Positions 35,970 to 44,283 of a DNA stretch of 64,000 nucleotides are shown here, one piece after another; position 1 is the stretch's first letter, and every line of letters starts with the position of its first letter. The DNA is from Peteryoungia ipomoeae. Lineage in GTDB: Bacteria > Pseudomonadota > Alphaproteobacteria > Rhizobiales > Rhizobiaceae. A program made the position numbers and the translations under genes. Location of the stretch: the NCBI RefSeq assembly GCF_004912165.1, contig NZ_STGV01000001.1:434001-498000 (forward strand). Direction: 5' to 3'. The notes under the pieces are model-generated. The model had not been told where the DNA came from. It was given only the letters and a program-made list of their open reading frames with translations, and did no database searches.

Positions 35970-36899
35970 GTGCAGATGGTGATCACCCGCATCGTGCTGG
36001 CGCTGAGGAATCTCTACCACTGGCTGGTCGCGCAGGCGGCTTTCGGCTTCCTCACGGTCCTGAAGATCCTGCCAGCCGATGCCGCGATCAACTTCGCCGA
36101 TCGCTTGATGCGCTGGATCGGGCCGAAGACGAAACGTCACAGGCTGATGCAGGTGAACCTGCGCAACGCCTTTCCCGAGAAGTCGGACGCCGAACGGGAC
36201 GAGATTGCGCTTGCAAGCTGGGGCCATATGGGCCGGCTCGTGGCCGAATATGTCTTCCTCGACCGTCTCTTCGATTTCGATCCGGACAAGCCGGGCGAGG
36301 GCAGGGTAGAGGTCTCAGGTGTCGAGCAGTTTCTCGATCTGCGCGACAATCCTCGTCCCTTCATCGTGTTCACAGGCCATACTGCGAATTTTGAGCTTCT
36401 ACCGGTTGCGGGTGCGGCCTTCGGCCTTTTCGTCACGGTACTCTTCCGGCCGCCGAACAATCCGTATGTTGCCGAAAAGGTCTTCAACTTCCGACGCAAG
36501 CGAATGGGTGATCTTGTTCCTTCGCATGCCGGTTCGTCCTTCGCTCTCGCTCGCCAGCTTGAAAAGGGCGGCGGCGTGGGTGTGCTGGTGGACCAGAAAT
36601 TCGGAAAAGGCGTCGAGACGCAGTTCTTCGGTCAACCAGTCCGGACCAATCCGCTGCTTGCCAAATTGGCCCGACAATTCGAATGCGAGGTTTATCCGGC
36701 GCGTTGCATCCGTCTTCCCGGCAATCGCTACAGGCTGGAAATCGAATCTCGCATTGAGTTGCCACGCAATGCCAAGGGTCAGATCGACGTCAATGCGGCA
36801 TCGCAGCTGCTGAATGACAAGGTCGAGGCCTGGGTTCGCTCGTATCCCGAGCAGTGGCTGTGGTATCATGACCGCTGGAATATAAAACACACTATCTAA
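35970..36899 (+). CDS. lpxXL: lipid A very-long-chain acyltransferase LpxXL
   Basis: A 309-residue inner-membrane HtrB/LpxL-family acyltransferase that moves the 27-hydroxy-C28 chain from AcpXL to lipid A. The catalytic HX4E motif is HTANFE (His137, Glu142), with an N-terminal membrane anchor (about residues 15-35). The coding start is either the GTG at 35970 or the ATG at 35976; no strong ribosome binding site decides. It follows the dehydrogenase by 5 bp, is the last gene of the acpXL operon and is closed by a strong terminator. Confidence 0.93.
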   Translation: MQMVITRIVLALRNLYHWLVAQAAFGFLTVLKILPADAAINFADRLMRWIGPKTKRHRLMQVNLRNAFPEKSDAERDEIALASWGHMGRLVAEYVFLDRLFDFDPDKPGEGRVEVSGVEQFLDLRDNPRPFIVFTGHTANFELLPVAGAAFGLFVTVLFRPPNNPYVAEKVFNFRRKRMGDLVPSHAGSSFALARQLEKGGGVGVLVDQKFGKGVETQFFGQPVRTNPLLAKLARQFECEVYPARCIRLPGNRYRLEIESRIELPRNAKGQIDVNAASQLLNDKVEAWVRSYPEQWLWYHDRWNIKHTI

Positions 36900-36925
36900 A
36901 GATAGCTCTACTTTAACAATGACTT

Positions 36926-36965
36926 ATACCCGGACGCGCCATCACGGCCGCCCGGGTATTTTTTG
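36926..36965 (+). terminator. rho-independent terminator of the acpXL-lpxXL operon
   Basis: ATACCCGG (36926-36933) pairs with CCGGGTAT (36952-36959), extended by CG-rich inner pairs, and is followed by TTTTTT. It lies 27 bp after the lpxXL stop. Confidence 0.9.
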
Positions 36966-37027
36966 GGCTGGATGCTCGAAAAGCGTGCGCAGCGTTGAAT
37001 GTGATGTCACCTCATGTTACGCCGATA

Positions 37028-37070
37028 TTGGGTGTAATTGTGATTGGGTCAATTTCTCGATCACACCCAA
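37028..37070. promoter_or_regulatory. TTGGGT repeat cluster upstream of the PAS gene
   Basis: Two direct copies, TTGGGTGTAATT (37028-37039) and TTGGGTCAATT (37044-37054), are followed by an inverted copy GATCACACCCAA (37059-37070), which can also pair with the first copy as a bulged hairpin. The cluster ends 16 bp before the PAS gene start, so it lies in the promoter or 5' leader. Confidence 0.45.
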
Positions 37071-37086
37071 GTCTTGTGAGGTGCAT

Positions 37087-37824
37087 ATGTCGGGCAATAC
37101 CCAAAATGCCAATCTGCTTTACCTGTTCGAGGAAGTTTCTTCGAAAAACAGGGCGTTGCAGCTGGCTGTGCATGATGGTGACGACGCGCTGGTTTCGGCG
37201 CTGGATCGTGAAATCCATCCATTGATCACCGAAATGGTCAACCACAAGGCCAGTGATCCCGATCAGATTTACCTCCAGCTCAGCCTGTTGACGCGCCTGC
37301 TGCGCGAAGATGCAGATGATCGTTCTTGTGTCCTGCGTCATGCCTCGATGCTGGCGATCCTGGTGGAGCGCTATTTCGGCGGTCACCTGTCGCAGGCGCC
37401 TGTGGAGGTTGCTCCTGCTTCCGCGCGTGACGTCGTCGCTGATCTTGCGGAAGACGAGCATCTGAACGAGGTCATCCTCGATAACATGCCTGACCGGGTT
37501 GCCGTCGTAACCCGCGATTACCGTTATGTTTTCGCCAATCCTGCGATGGCGGCCATGCTTGACATGCGCGAAATGGATCTGATTGGTCGCAGCGTGTTCG
37601 AATGCTGTCTGGTCGAGGACAACGAGACCCAGATGCGCGCCACCCTGGAGCGTGCTTTGTCCGGGGCAAGCGGCGAGTTGACGAGTTCGTTTCGTCGTCT
37701 GGATGGTTCACTGATTGAGCTGAAAGGCCGTTATGCGCCGCTCAAGGCAAAGCTCGGCGCCATCAACGGCGTCGTCCTGACATATTCCGATATCGTCAGC
37801 GCAAGCGGCGGCGCGAGTGCCTAG
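37087..37824 (+). CDS. PAS-domain protein without recognised output domain
   Basis: A 245-residue protein. Residues 1-120 are helical and unassigned (ANLLYLFEEVSSKNRALQLA). A PAS domain runs from about residue 133 to the end (LNEVILDNMPDRVAVVTRDYRYVFANPAMAAML, then FRRLDGSLIELKGRYAPLKA). No kinase, GGDEF or DNA-binding domain follows, so it may signal through protein contacts. The ATG at 37087 follows GTGAGGTG; the frame runs 56 codons further upstream through the lpxXL terminator, so those codons are not coding. Function unknown. Confidence 0.8.
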   Translation: MSGNTQNANLLYLFEEVSSKNRALQLAVHDGDDALVSALDREIHPLITEMVNHKASDPDQIYLQLSLLTRLLREDADDRSCVLRHASMLAILVERYFGGHLSQAPVEVAPASARDVVADLAEDEHLNEVILDNMPDRVAVVTRDYRYVFANPAMAAMLDMREMDLIGRSVFECCLVEDNETQMRATLERALSGASGELTSSFRRLDGSLIELKGRYAPLKAKLGAINGVVLTYSDIVSASGGASA

Positions 37825-37858
37825 CCACGGCCGGTCGGAGACCTCGGGCAGGTCTCCG

Positions 37859-38362
37859 TCACGTCAAGCCGACCGGCGGATCGTCCGTCAGATCGCGCAA
37901 CAGAAACTCCCTTTCGAACGCGATATGCCGCCGCAATCCTTCAAAGAAACCCCGCAGCATATAGCCGACGGCTTCCATATTGACGGGAGCGCCTGAGCCC
38001 AGCTTCAGGAGCGCGTCGGTCAGTTCCTCGGCAAAGCATTCGTCTTCGCAATGCTCGAATTTCAGTCGTTCAACCGTGGCATCCATCTGGTCCGACCGGG
38101 CATCGGCCAGCAGCCGTGGAAAGACGACCGATTCTTCAAACTGATGGATTCCCTTGATCAGGGGGCCGAGTGCCTTTGCGGCATAGATGCATTTTTGCCG
38201 ATTGATGGCAGCCGGCAGCGAATCGGCAATATCCTCAAGCTCTGAGCAGAGGGAAAGCTGTTCGTTGTGCGCACGCGCCAGCCAGGCCAGATCGCGCCCG
38301 GCGCCCGGAACGCCTTCATTGGCCTTGGTGATGAATGCCGGATTGTTGGCATTGTTCAGCAT
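37859..38362 (-). CDS. hemerythrin-like domain protein
   Basis: A 167-residue helical protein resembling HHE/hemerythrin cation-binding proteins. Candidate metal ligands: His32, His73 with Glu77 (HQFEE), His104 with Glu108 (HCEDE) and His146 with Glu150 (HIAFE). Such domains bind oxygen or protect against or sense nitric oxide and oxygen with a di-iron site; the specific role here is not known. The ATG at 38362 follows GAGGAGAA. The same frame stays open leftward through fixN but that part is antisense noise. It diverges from fixN, so the anaerobox at 38504 may control both. Confidence 0.85.
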   Translation of the reverse strand: MLNNANNPAFITKANEGVPGAGRDLAWLARAHNEQLSLCSELEDIADSLPAAINRQKCIYAAKALGPLIKGIHQFEESVVFPRLLADARSDQMDATVERLKFEHCEDECFAEELTDALLKLGSGAPVNMEAVGYMLRGFFEGLRRHIAFEREFLLRDLTDDPPVGLT

Positions 38363-38503
38363 CTTGCAGTTCTCCTCGTCGGCGAGGTCCTCCGAATGAG
38401 CCAGCGCGCAGTCGCCTCGCAACGCTACGGATTGGTTCGGGGGAGGTGACAATGCACATCTTCGCCACAGTCTCACAGCTTGGCGATTTTCAGCCTGCCC
38501 GCA

Positions 38504-38517
38504 TTGATTTGGATCAA
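38504..38517 (+). promoter_or_regulatory. perfect FNR/FixK box upstream of fixNOQP
   Basis: TTGATTTGGATCAA matches TTGAT-N4-ATCAA exactly. Its centre lies 110 bp before the fixN start, predicting transcription start near 38552 if at -41.5. It is in the 258-bp gap shared with the divergent hemerythrin-like gene, whose start is about 148 bp away. Confidence 0.92.
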
Positions 38518-38620
38518 GGTGGCTTGCGCCCTCCGATGCGAGAAGAGCATTCGACGCGAAGGGATTCCTTGACCAGGACCCTGCGCGAAGACATCCGCAA
38601 GACGTTGGGGGATACCAACA

Positions 38621-40261
38621 ATGAACTATACGTTTGAAACCCTGGTGATGGCGCTTCTTGCCTTCGCCGCGCTGCTCGGAGTGGCTTTTGCCCACGACAG
38701 CCTTTTTGCAGCCCATATGTGGGTTGCGTTTTTCGTGCTCGCGGGGGGCACGGTCGTCATGCTCCGTCGGATGCAGTTCGCGCCGACAAAAGCGTCGGCG
38801 CCTTCCGGCCAGCCCAAGGCGCTGCAGTCGGAATATTTCGATGATGTCGTCAGATACGGCGTCATCGCCACCGTCTTCTGGGGTGTCGTCGGCTTCCTCG
38901 TTGGTGTGGTCGTTGCGCTGCAAATGGCTTATCCCGAGCTCTATATCGAGCCTTGGTTCACCTTTGGCCGGCTTCGTCCGCTCCACACCTCCGCCGTCAT
39001 CTTTGCCTTCGGCGGCAATGCCTTGATCGCCACCTCCTTCTACGTTGTCCAGCGCACGTCGCGGGCCCGTCTGTTTGGCGGCAATCTCGGCTGGTTCGTG
39101 TTCTGGGGCTATCAGTTCTTCATCGTCATGGCCGCGACCGGCTATCTGCTCGGCATCACGCAGGGCCGTGAATATGCCGAGCCGGAATGGTATGTCGATC
39201 TCTGGCTGACGGTTGTCTGGGTGGCCTATCTGATCGCCTTCATGGGGACGATCCTGACCCGCAAGGAGCCACATATCTATGTTGCGAACTGGTTTTATCT
39301 GTCCTTCATCGTGACCATCGCGATGCTGCACATCGTCAACAATCTGGCGATGCCGGTGTCCTTCCTGGGTGTGAAGAGCTACTCCGCCTTCTCGGGCGTG
39401 CAGGATGCGCTGACCCAGTGGTGGTATGGCCACAACGCGGTCGGCTTCTTCCTCACCGCTGGCTTCCTCGGCATGATGTATTATTTCGTGCCCAAGCAGG
39501 CCGGTCGTCCGGTTTACTCCTACCGCCTGTCGATCATCCACTTCTGGGCCCTGATCTTCATGTATATCTGGGCAGGTCCGCACCATCTGCACTACACCGC
39601 GCTGCCGGACTGGGCGCAGACGCTTGGCATGGTGTTCTCGGTCATGCTCTGGATGCCCTCCTGGGGTGGCATGATCAACGGCCTGATGACGCTGTCGGGT
39701 GCCTGGGACAAGATCCGTACCGACCCGATCATCCGCATGATGGTCATCGCCATTGCCTTCTACGGCATGTCGACATTTGAAGGTCCGATGATGTCGATCA
39801 AGGCCGTGAACTCGCTCAGCCACTATACCGAATGGACCATCGGTCACGTGCATTCGGGTGCGCTTGGTTGGGTCGGCATGATCACCTTCGGTGCCGTCTA
39901 CTACCTGACGCCGAAGCTGTGGAACCGCAATCGCCTCTACTCGCTGCAGCTGGTCAACTGGCACTTCTGGCTGGCAACGCTTGGCATCGTGGTCTACGCC
40001 GCCGTGCTCTGGGTCGCCGGTATCCAGCAGGGTCTGATGTGGCGCGAATACGACGATCAGGGCTTCCTGGTCTACTCTTTCGCCGAATCCGTCTCCGCGA
40101 TGCATCCCTACTACGTGCTGCGCGCGATCGGTGGCGCCATGTATCTCCTGGGTGGCATCATCATGGCTTACAACGTCGCCATGACCATCCTCGGCTACGA
40201 GCGCAAGGAGGCATCGGTGGCTGGTTCGCCAGCGCCTGTTGCCGCCCAGCCTGCTGAATAA
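38621..40261 (+). CDS. fixN: cbb3-type cytochrome c oxidase subunit I
   Basis: A 546-residue polytopic catalytic subunit (CcoN) with about twelve membrane helices, carrying heme b and the heme b3-CuB oxygen-reducing centre. Conserved histidine regions are visible: [37 protein letters not shown] and [14 protein letters not shown]. It gives high-affinity respiration under microoxia, essential to nitrogen-fixing rhizobia. First gene of fixNOQP, behind the perfect anaerobox at 38504-38517. A purine-rich TTGGGGGA lies before the ATG. Confidence 0.98.
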   Translation: MNYTFETLVMALLAFAALLGVAFAHDSLFAAHMWVAFFVLAGGTVVMLRRMQFAPTKASAPSGQPKALQSEYFDDVVRYGVIATVFWGVVGFLVGVVVALQMAYPELYIEPWFTFGRLRPLHTSAVIFAFGGNALIATSFYVVQRTSRARLFGGNLGWFVFWGYQFFIVMAATGYLLGITQGREYAEPEWYVDLWLTVVWVAYLIAFMGTILTRKEPHIYVANWFYLSFIVTIAMLHIVNNLAMPVSFLGVKSYSAFSGVQDALTQWWYGHNAVGFFLTAGFLGMMYYFVPKQAGRPVYSYRLSIIHFWALIFMYIWAGPHHLHYTALPDWAQTLGMVFSVMLWMPSWGGMINGLMTLSGAWDKIRTDPIIRMMVIAIAFYGMSTFEGPMMSIKAVNSLSHYTEWTIGHVHSGALGWVGMITFGAVYYLTPKLWNRNRLYSLQLVNWHFWLATLGIVVYAAVLWVAGIQQGLMWREYDDQGFLVYSFAESVSAMHPYYVLRAIGGAMYLLGGIIMAYNVAMTILGYERKEASVAGSPAPVAAQPAE

Positions 40262-40275
40262 GAAGGAAGGCTCAC

Positions 40276-41007
40276 ATGTCCATTCTTGATAAACACGCAA
40301 TCCTCGAGAAGAACGCGAGCCTTCTCTTCCTCGGTTCGCTGGTGGTCGTGACCATCGGCGGTATCGTGGAAATCGTGCCCTTGTTCTACCTCGAGAACAC
40401 CATCGAAAAAGTCGAGGGTATGCGGCCTTACGCACCGCTCGAACTGGCAGGGCGCGACATCTATATCCGCGAAGGATGCTATGTCTGCCACAGCCAGATG
40501 ATCCGTCCGTTCCGTGATGAAGTGGAGCGTTACGGTCACTACTCGCTGGCTGCGGAATCGATGTACGACCATCCGTTCCAGTGGGGATCGAAGCGCACCG
40601 GGCCGGATCTCGCCCGGGTCGGCGATCGCTACTCGAACGAGTGGCATGTCCAGCATCTGTCCGATCCGCGCTCGGTCGTGCCGGAATCGATCATGCCGGG
40701 CTACGCTTTCCTCAAGGAAACGCCGCTCAAGATCACCAATGTCAGCATGATGCTTCAAGCCAACCGCACCGTCACCGTGCCCTATACGGACGCGATGATT
40801 GCCGAGGCTGAAGCCGACCTGAAGGCGCAGGCCGATCCGAATGCCGATACCACCGGTCTCCTGGAGCGCTATCCGAAGGCCAAGGTCGGCGATTTCGACG
40901 GTGATCCTGCCAAGCTGACCGAGATGGACGCGCTTGTCGCCTATCTCCAGATGCTCGGCACGCTTGTCGATTTCTCCACCTATGACGATGCAACCGGTTA
41001 CCGCTGA
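40276..41007 (+). CDS. fixO: cbb3-type cytochrome c oxidase subunit II (mono-heme c)
   Basis: A 243-residue CcoO with an N-terminal membrane anchor (about residues 15-38) and one heme c motif, C68-YV-C71-H72, on the periplasmic side. A downstream methionine region ([10 protein letters not shown]) fits the distal heme ligand. It passes electrons from FixP to FixN. 14 bp after fixN with AAGAAGGAAGG as ribosome binding site. Confidence 0.98.
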   Translation: MSILDKHAILEKNASLLFLGSLVVVTIGGIVEIVPLFYLENTIEKVEGMRPYAPLELAGRDIYIREGCYVCHSQMIRPFRDEVERYGHYSLAAESMYDHPFQWGSKRTGPDLARVGDRYSNEWHVQHLSDPRSVVPESIMPGYAFLKETPLKITNVSMMLQANRTVTVPYTDAMIAEAEADLKAQADPNADTTGLLERYPKAKVGDFDGDPAKLTEMDALVAYLQMLGTLVDFSTYDDATGYR

Positions 41008-41016
41008 GGTCTTGTC

Positions 41017-41169
41017 ATGGAAACCTACACTGCATTGCGCCAGTTCGCCGACAGTTGGGCCCTGCTTGCCATGGTCGCCTTCTTCATCGGCGTGATTGCC
41101 TTCACCTTCCGGCCAGGCGGCAAGAAGATTGCCGATGATGTGGCCCAGATCCCTCTCAAGGAGGACTGA
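41017..41169 (+). CDS. fixQ: cbb3-type oxidase subunit IV
   Basis: A 50-residue single-pass protein (CcoQ): METYTALRQFADSW, one membrane helix (about residues 14-31), then FRPGGKKIADD. It stabilises FixP in the cbb3 complex. It sits between fixO and fixP (9 bp and 2 bp gaps), the canonical order N-O-Q-P. Confidence 0.95.
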   Translation: METYTALRQFADSWALLAMVAFFIGVIAFTFRPGGKKIADDVAQIPLKED

Positions 41170-41171
41170 CT

Positions 41172-42038
41172 ATGGCTGATAAAAAACATATCGACGAAAT
41201 CAGCGGCGTCGAAACAACCGGCCATGAATGGGACGGGATCCGGGAACTCAACAACCCGATGCCGCGCTGGTGGGTCTATACCTTCTACGTGACCATCCTT
41301 TGGGCCATCGGCTACTCCGTCATGTACCCTGCCTGGCCGCTGTTGACCGATAATACCAAGGGCCTGCTTGGCTATTCCAGCCGGGCAGAGGTCGCCCAGG
41401 AACTGGAAGTGGCCAAATCGGCGCAGGTTGCCTATCTCGACAAGATTTCTGCCGCTTCGCTGCAGGACATTGTCGCGGATCGTGAACTGGCACAGTTCGC
41501 CGTTGCCGGTGGTGCTGCCGCCTTCAAGGTCAACTGCTCGCCCTGCCATGGTTCTGGCGCTGCCGGCGGTGCCGGTTATCCCAACCTCAATGACGACGAC
41601 TGGCTCTGGGGCGGCGATCTCGACTCGATCCACACCTCGATCACGCACGGCATCCGCTACGACCAGGATCCGGACACCCGGATTTCGGAAATGCCGGCCT
41701 TTGCCGACATCATCGACGGGGAGCAGATCAAGCAGGTCGCGGCCTATGTGGTCAGCCTCTCCGGAACACCGCTGGACGCGGCCATGGTTGAGCCGGGGCG
41801 TCAGGTCTTTGCCGATAACTGTGCTTCCTGCCATGGCGAGGATGCCAAGGGGATCAAGGACATGGGCGCGCCAAATCTGGCCGATGCCATCTGGCTGAAG
41901 GCTGAGGGTGAGGCCCAGATTGCCGCCCAGATCCGGCAGCCGAAGCACGGTGTGATGCCCGGCTGGGGCGCGCGTCTTGGCGATACCACCGTCAAGCAGC
42001 TGACTGTCTACGTCCATTCTCTGGGCGGCGGCGAGTAA
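41172..42038 (+). CDS. fixP: cbb3-type cytochrome c oxidase subunit III (di-heme c)
   Basis: A 288-residue CcoP with an N-terminal membrane helix (about residues 33-56) after the conserved DGIRELNNPMPRWWVY, and two cytochrome c domains with C122-SP-C125-H126 and C217-AS-C220-H221. It accepts electrons from soluble cytochrome c. It starts 2 bp after fixQ with AAGGAGGA in the fixQ end. A hairpin terminator follows. Confidence 0.98.
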   Translation: MADKKHIDEISGVETTGHEWDGIRELNNPMPRWWVYTFYVTILWAIGYSVMYPAWPLLTDNTKGLLGYSSRAEVAQELEVAKSAQVAYLDKISAASLQDIVADRELAQFAVAGGAAAFKVNCSPCHGSGAAGGAGYPNLNDDDWLWGGDLDSIHTSITHGIRYDQDPDTRISEMPAFADIIDGEQIKQVAAYVVSLSGTPLDAAMVEPGRQVFADNCASCHGEDAKGIKDMGAPNLADAIWLKAEGEAQIAAQIRQPKHGVMPGWGARLGDTTVKQLTVYVHSLGGGE

Positions 42039-42056
42039 GATCCGGACATCTTGAGG

Positions 42057-42091
42057 GGGCGGCCACACCGATCAGGTGCGGTCGCCCTTTC
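42057..42091 (+). terminator. terminator after fixP
   Basis: GGGCGGCCACACC (42057-42069) pairs, with two mismatches, with GGTGCGGTCGCCC (42075-42087), followed by a short TTT. This separates fixNOQP from fixGHIS. Confidence 0.75.
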
Positions 42092-42132
42092 GTATAGTGT
42101 ATATCCTATCTATTGCGGCGCTTTGCCGCTGC

Positions 42133-42146
42133 TTGACATAAGTCAA
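42133..42146 (+). promoter_or_regulatory. symmetric FNR/FixK-type box upstream of fixGHIS
   Basis: TTGACATAAGTCAA is a TTGAY-N4-RTCAA box in its symmetric C/G form. A -41.5 placement predicts a start near 42181, 22 bp before the fixG ATG. No convincing -10 is seen, as is usual for strongly activated promoters. Confidence 0.8.
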
Positions 42147-42202
42147 GGTGCGCTGGTGCCGGGGATGGGACAAGACGAGCATCAGAAATAGGTTCTCGTG
42201 CC

Positions 42203-43792
42203 ATGAATGTGCAATTAAATGAGTCGCAGGCTGCCCAGGAGGCGGGAGACGTCGAGCGTCTGAACGCCGAACCGGTCATGTCGGCGAAAAAACGACAGCC
42301 GCTCTACGAGGCACGCAAGAAGATCTTTCCCAAGCGTGCCGAAGGCAAGTTCCGTCAGTTCAAGTGGATCGTCATGGCGATCACGCTCGGCATCTACTAT
42401 CTCACACCTTGGCTGCGGTGGGATCGGGGCGCATTTGCGCCGGACCAGGCCGTGCTCATCGATCTGGCGAATCGCCGCTTCTATTTCTTCTTCATCGAAA
42501 TCTGGCCACAGGAGTTCTTCTTCGTCGCCGGGCTTCTGGTCATGGCGGGGTTCGGCCTCTTCCTCGTCACCTCTGCCGTTGGGCGCGCCTGGTGTGGCTA
42601 TACCTGTCCACAGACGGTCTGGGTCGATCTGTTCCTCGTCATCGAACGCATCATTGAAGGCGACCGGAACGCCCGGATCAAACTCGACGCGGCCCCATGG
42701 AGCCTCGACAAGCTCTGGAAGCGTGTCTCCAAGCATGCCATCTGGGTCATGATCGGCGTTCTGACCGGCGGTGCCTGGATTTTCTACTTTGCCGATGCGC
42801 CGACATTGGCGCGTGATTTCGTCACCGGCAATGCGGATCCTATCGCCTACATGACGGTCGCTATCCTCACCGCCACCACCTATGTCTTCGGTGGCCTGAT
42901 GCGCGAGCAGGTCTGCATCTACATGTGCCCATGGCCGCGCATTCAGGCCGCCATGCTTGATGAAAATTCGCTCGTCGTCACCTATAATGACTGGCGCGGC
43001 GAGCCACGCACCCGGCATGCCAAGAAGGCGGCGGCAGCCGGCGAGAGCGTCGGCGATTGTGTCGATTGCAATGCCTGCGTCGCCGTCTGTCCCATGGGCA
43101 TCGACATTCGCGACGGTCAGCAGCTGGAATGCATCACCTGCGCGCTCTGCATCGACGCCTGCGATGGCGTGATGGACAAGATCGGCAAGCCGCGCGGCCT
43201 GATCGCCTATGCGACGCTTGATGAATACCAGTCGAACATGGCGCTTGCGACCAATGGCGGCACGACGGCAATCGAGCCGGCGAGGGTGCGCAATGCCGAT
43301 GGCAGCTTCTCGGACAAGGTTCGCCACTTCAACTGGCGCGTCATTTTCCGCCCCCGGACCCTGCTTTACATGGGTGTGTGGACCGCCGTCGGTATCGGAT
43401 TGCTGCTTGCGCTACTTGGTCGTGACAGGCTGGAGCTCAATGTCCTGCATGATCGCAATCCGCAATATGTGCTGGAATCCGACGGCTCCATCCGCAACGG
43501 CTATACGCTGCGCATTCTCAACATGATCGCCGAACCACGCGACATCGAGGTTGCCATCGAAGGCCTGCCGGATGCGGTTCTCAAGGTGAACGGCATGGAC
43601 GGTGTCAGCGGGCAGCGCTTCACCGTCTCCGTCGAACCTGACGAAGCGACGACACTCAAGGTCTTCGTCACCATGGCCGGCGACAAGGTCACAGACGACA
43701 ACCAGGATCTCCGCTTCATCGCAACGGATGCCGGCGGAAGCGAGCAAGCCGTCTACGATGCAGTCTTTATCGGCCCAGGAGCCAAACGATGA
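42203..43792 (+). CDS. fixG: cbb3 oxidase assembly ferredoxin-like protein FixG/CcoG
   Basis: A 529-residue membrane protein with an N-terminal NapH-like membrane part (about five helices; GYTCPQTVW and CIYMCPWPR motifs) and a two-cluster ferredoxin region CVDCNACVAVCP ... CITCALCIDAC, followed by a C-terminal periplasmic IgG-like domain. CcoG is known to act as a cupric reductase in copper delivery to the cbb3 oxidase. First gene of fixGHIS, overlapping fixH by four bases (ATGA). Confidence 0.97.
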   Translation: MNVQLNESQAAQEAGDVERLNAEPVMSAKKRQPLYEARKKIFPKRAEGKFRQFKWIVMAITLGIYYLTPWLRWDRGAFAPDQAVLIDLANRRFYFFFIEIWPQEFFFVAGLLVMAGFGLFLVTSAVGRAWCGYTCPQTVWVDLFLVIERIIEGDRNARIKLDAAPWSLDKLWKRVSKHAIWVMIGVLTGGAWIFYFADAPTLARDFVTGNADPIAYMTVAILTATTYVFGGLMREQVCIYMCPWPRIQAAMLDENSLVVTYNDWRGEPRTRHAKKAAAAGESVGDCVDCNACVAVCPMGIDIRDGQQLECITCALCIDACDGVMDKIGKPRGLIAYATLDEYQSNMALATNGGTTAIEPARVRNADGSFSDKVRHFNWRVIFRPRTLLYMGVWTAVGIGLLLALLGRDRLELNVLHDRNPQYVLESDGSIRNGYTLRILNMIAEPRDIEVAIEGLPDAVLKVNGMDGVSGQRFTVSVEPDEATTLKVFVTMAGDKVTDDNQDLRFIATDAGGSEQAVYDAVFIGPGAKR

Positions 43793-44283
43793 GAACGAAT
43801 ACGGGCAAGTCCTTCACCTTTACCGGATGGCACATGCTGGCCATTATGGTGGCTTTCTTCGGCGTCATCATCAGCGTCAATGTCACGATGGCCTATCTTG
43901 CCTCGTCGAGTTGGAGCGGTCTGGTGGTGAAAAACACCTATGTCGCGAGCCAGCAATTCAACGGCAAGACCGCAGCCATTCGCGAGATGCTGGCCACCGG
44001 GATTGAGGGGGATCTGAGCGTCAGTGCAAGCAGTATCCGCTATCGTCTGACATTGCCGGGCGATCAGCCGGTTGTTGCAGACAGCGTGCTGGCTCACTTC
44101 AAGCGTCCTGTCGGGACGGTGCAGGACTTTGAACTGCAGCTGACGCCGGCGGGCGACGGCCTTTATGTGGCCGAGCGGGCGATAGACAGCGGTAGCTGGA
44201 TTGTGGAAATTCAGGCCGTCAAGGATGGCAAGCTGGTCATGCATGAGGCGGAGCGCATCACCGTTTCGGGAGAGCAACAATGA
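43789..44283 (+). CDS. fixH: FixH/CcoH cbb3 oxidase assembly protein
   Basis: A 164-residue FixH protein with one N-terminal membrane helix (about residues 13-40; TGWHMLAIMVAFFGVIISVN) and a periplasmic beta domain ending WIVEIQAVKDG. It is required for stable assembly of the cbb3 complex. It overlaps fixG and fixI by four bases each (ATGA), so translation is coupled. Confidence 0.96.
   Translation: MRTNTGKSFTFTGWHMLAIMVAFFGVIISVNVTMAYLASSSWSGLVVKNTYVASQQFNGKTAAIREMLATGIEGDLSVSASSIRYRLTLPGDQPVVADSVLAHFKRPVGTVQDFELQLTPAGDGLYVAERAIDSGSWIVEIQAVKDGKLVMHEAERITVSGEQQ

Noticed and set aside
38363..40435. Long minus-strand open frame continuing from the hemerythrin-like gene across fixN
   Set aside because: Antisense to a strongly conserved oxidase gene, with His/Asp/Arg/Gly-rich composition typical of a GC-rich shadow frame; only the 167-residue end beginning at 38362 looks like a protein.
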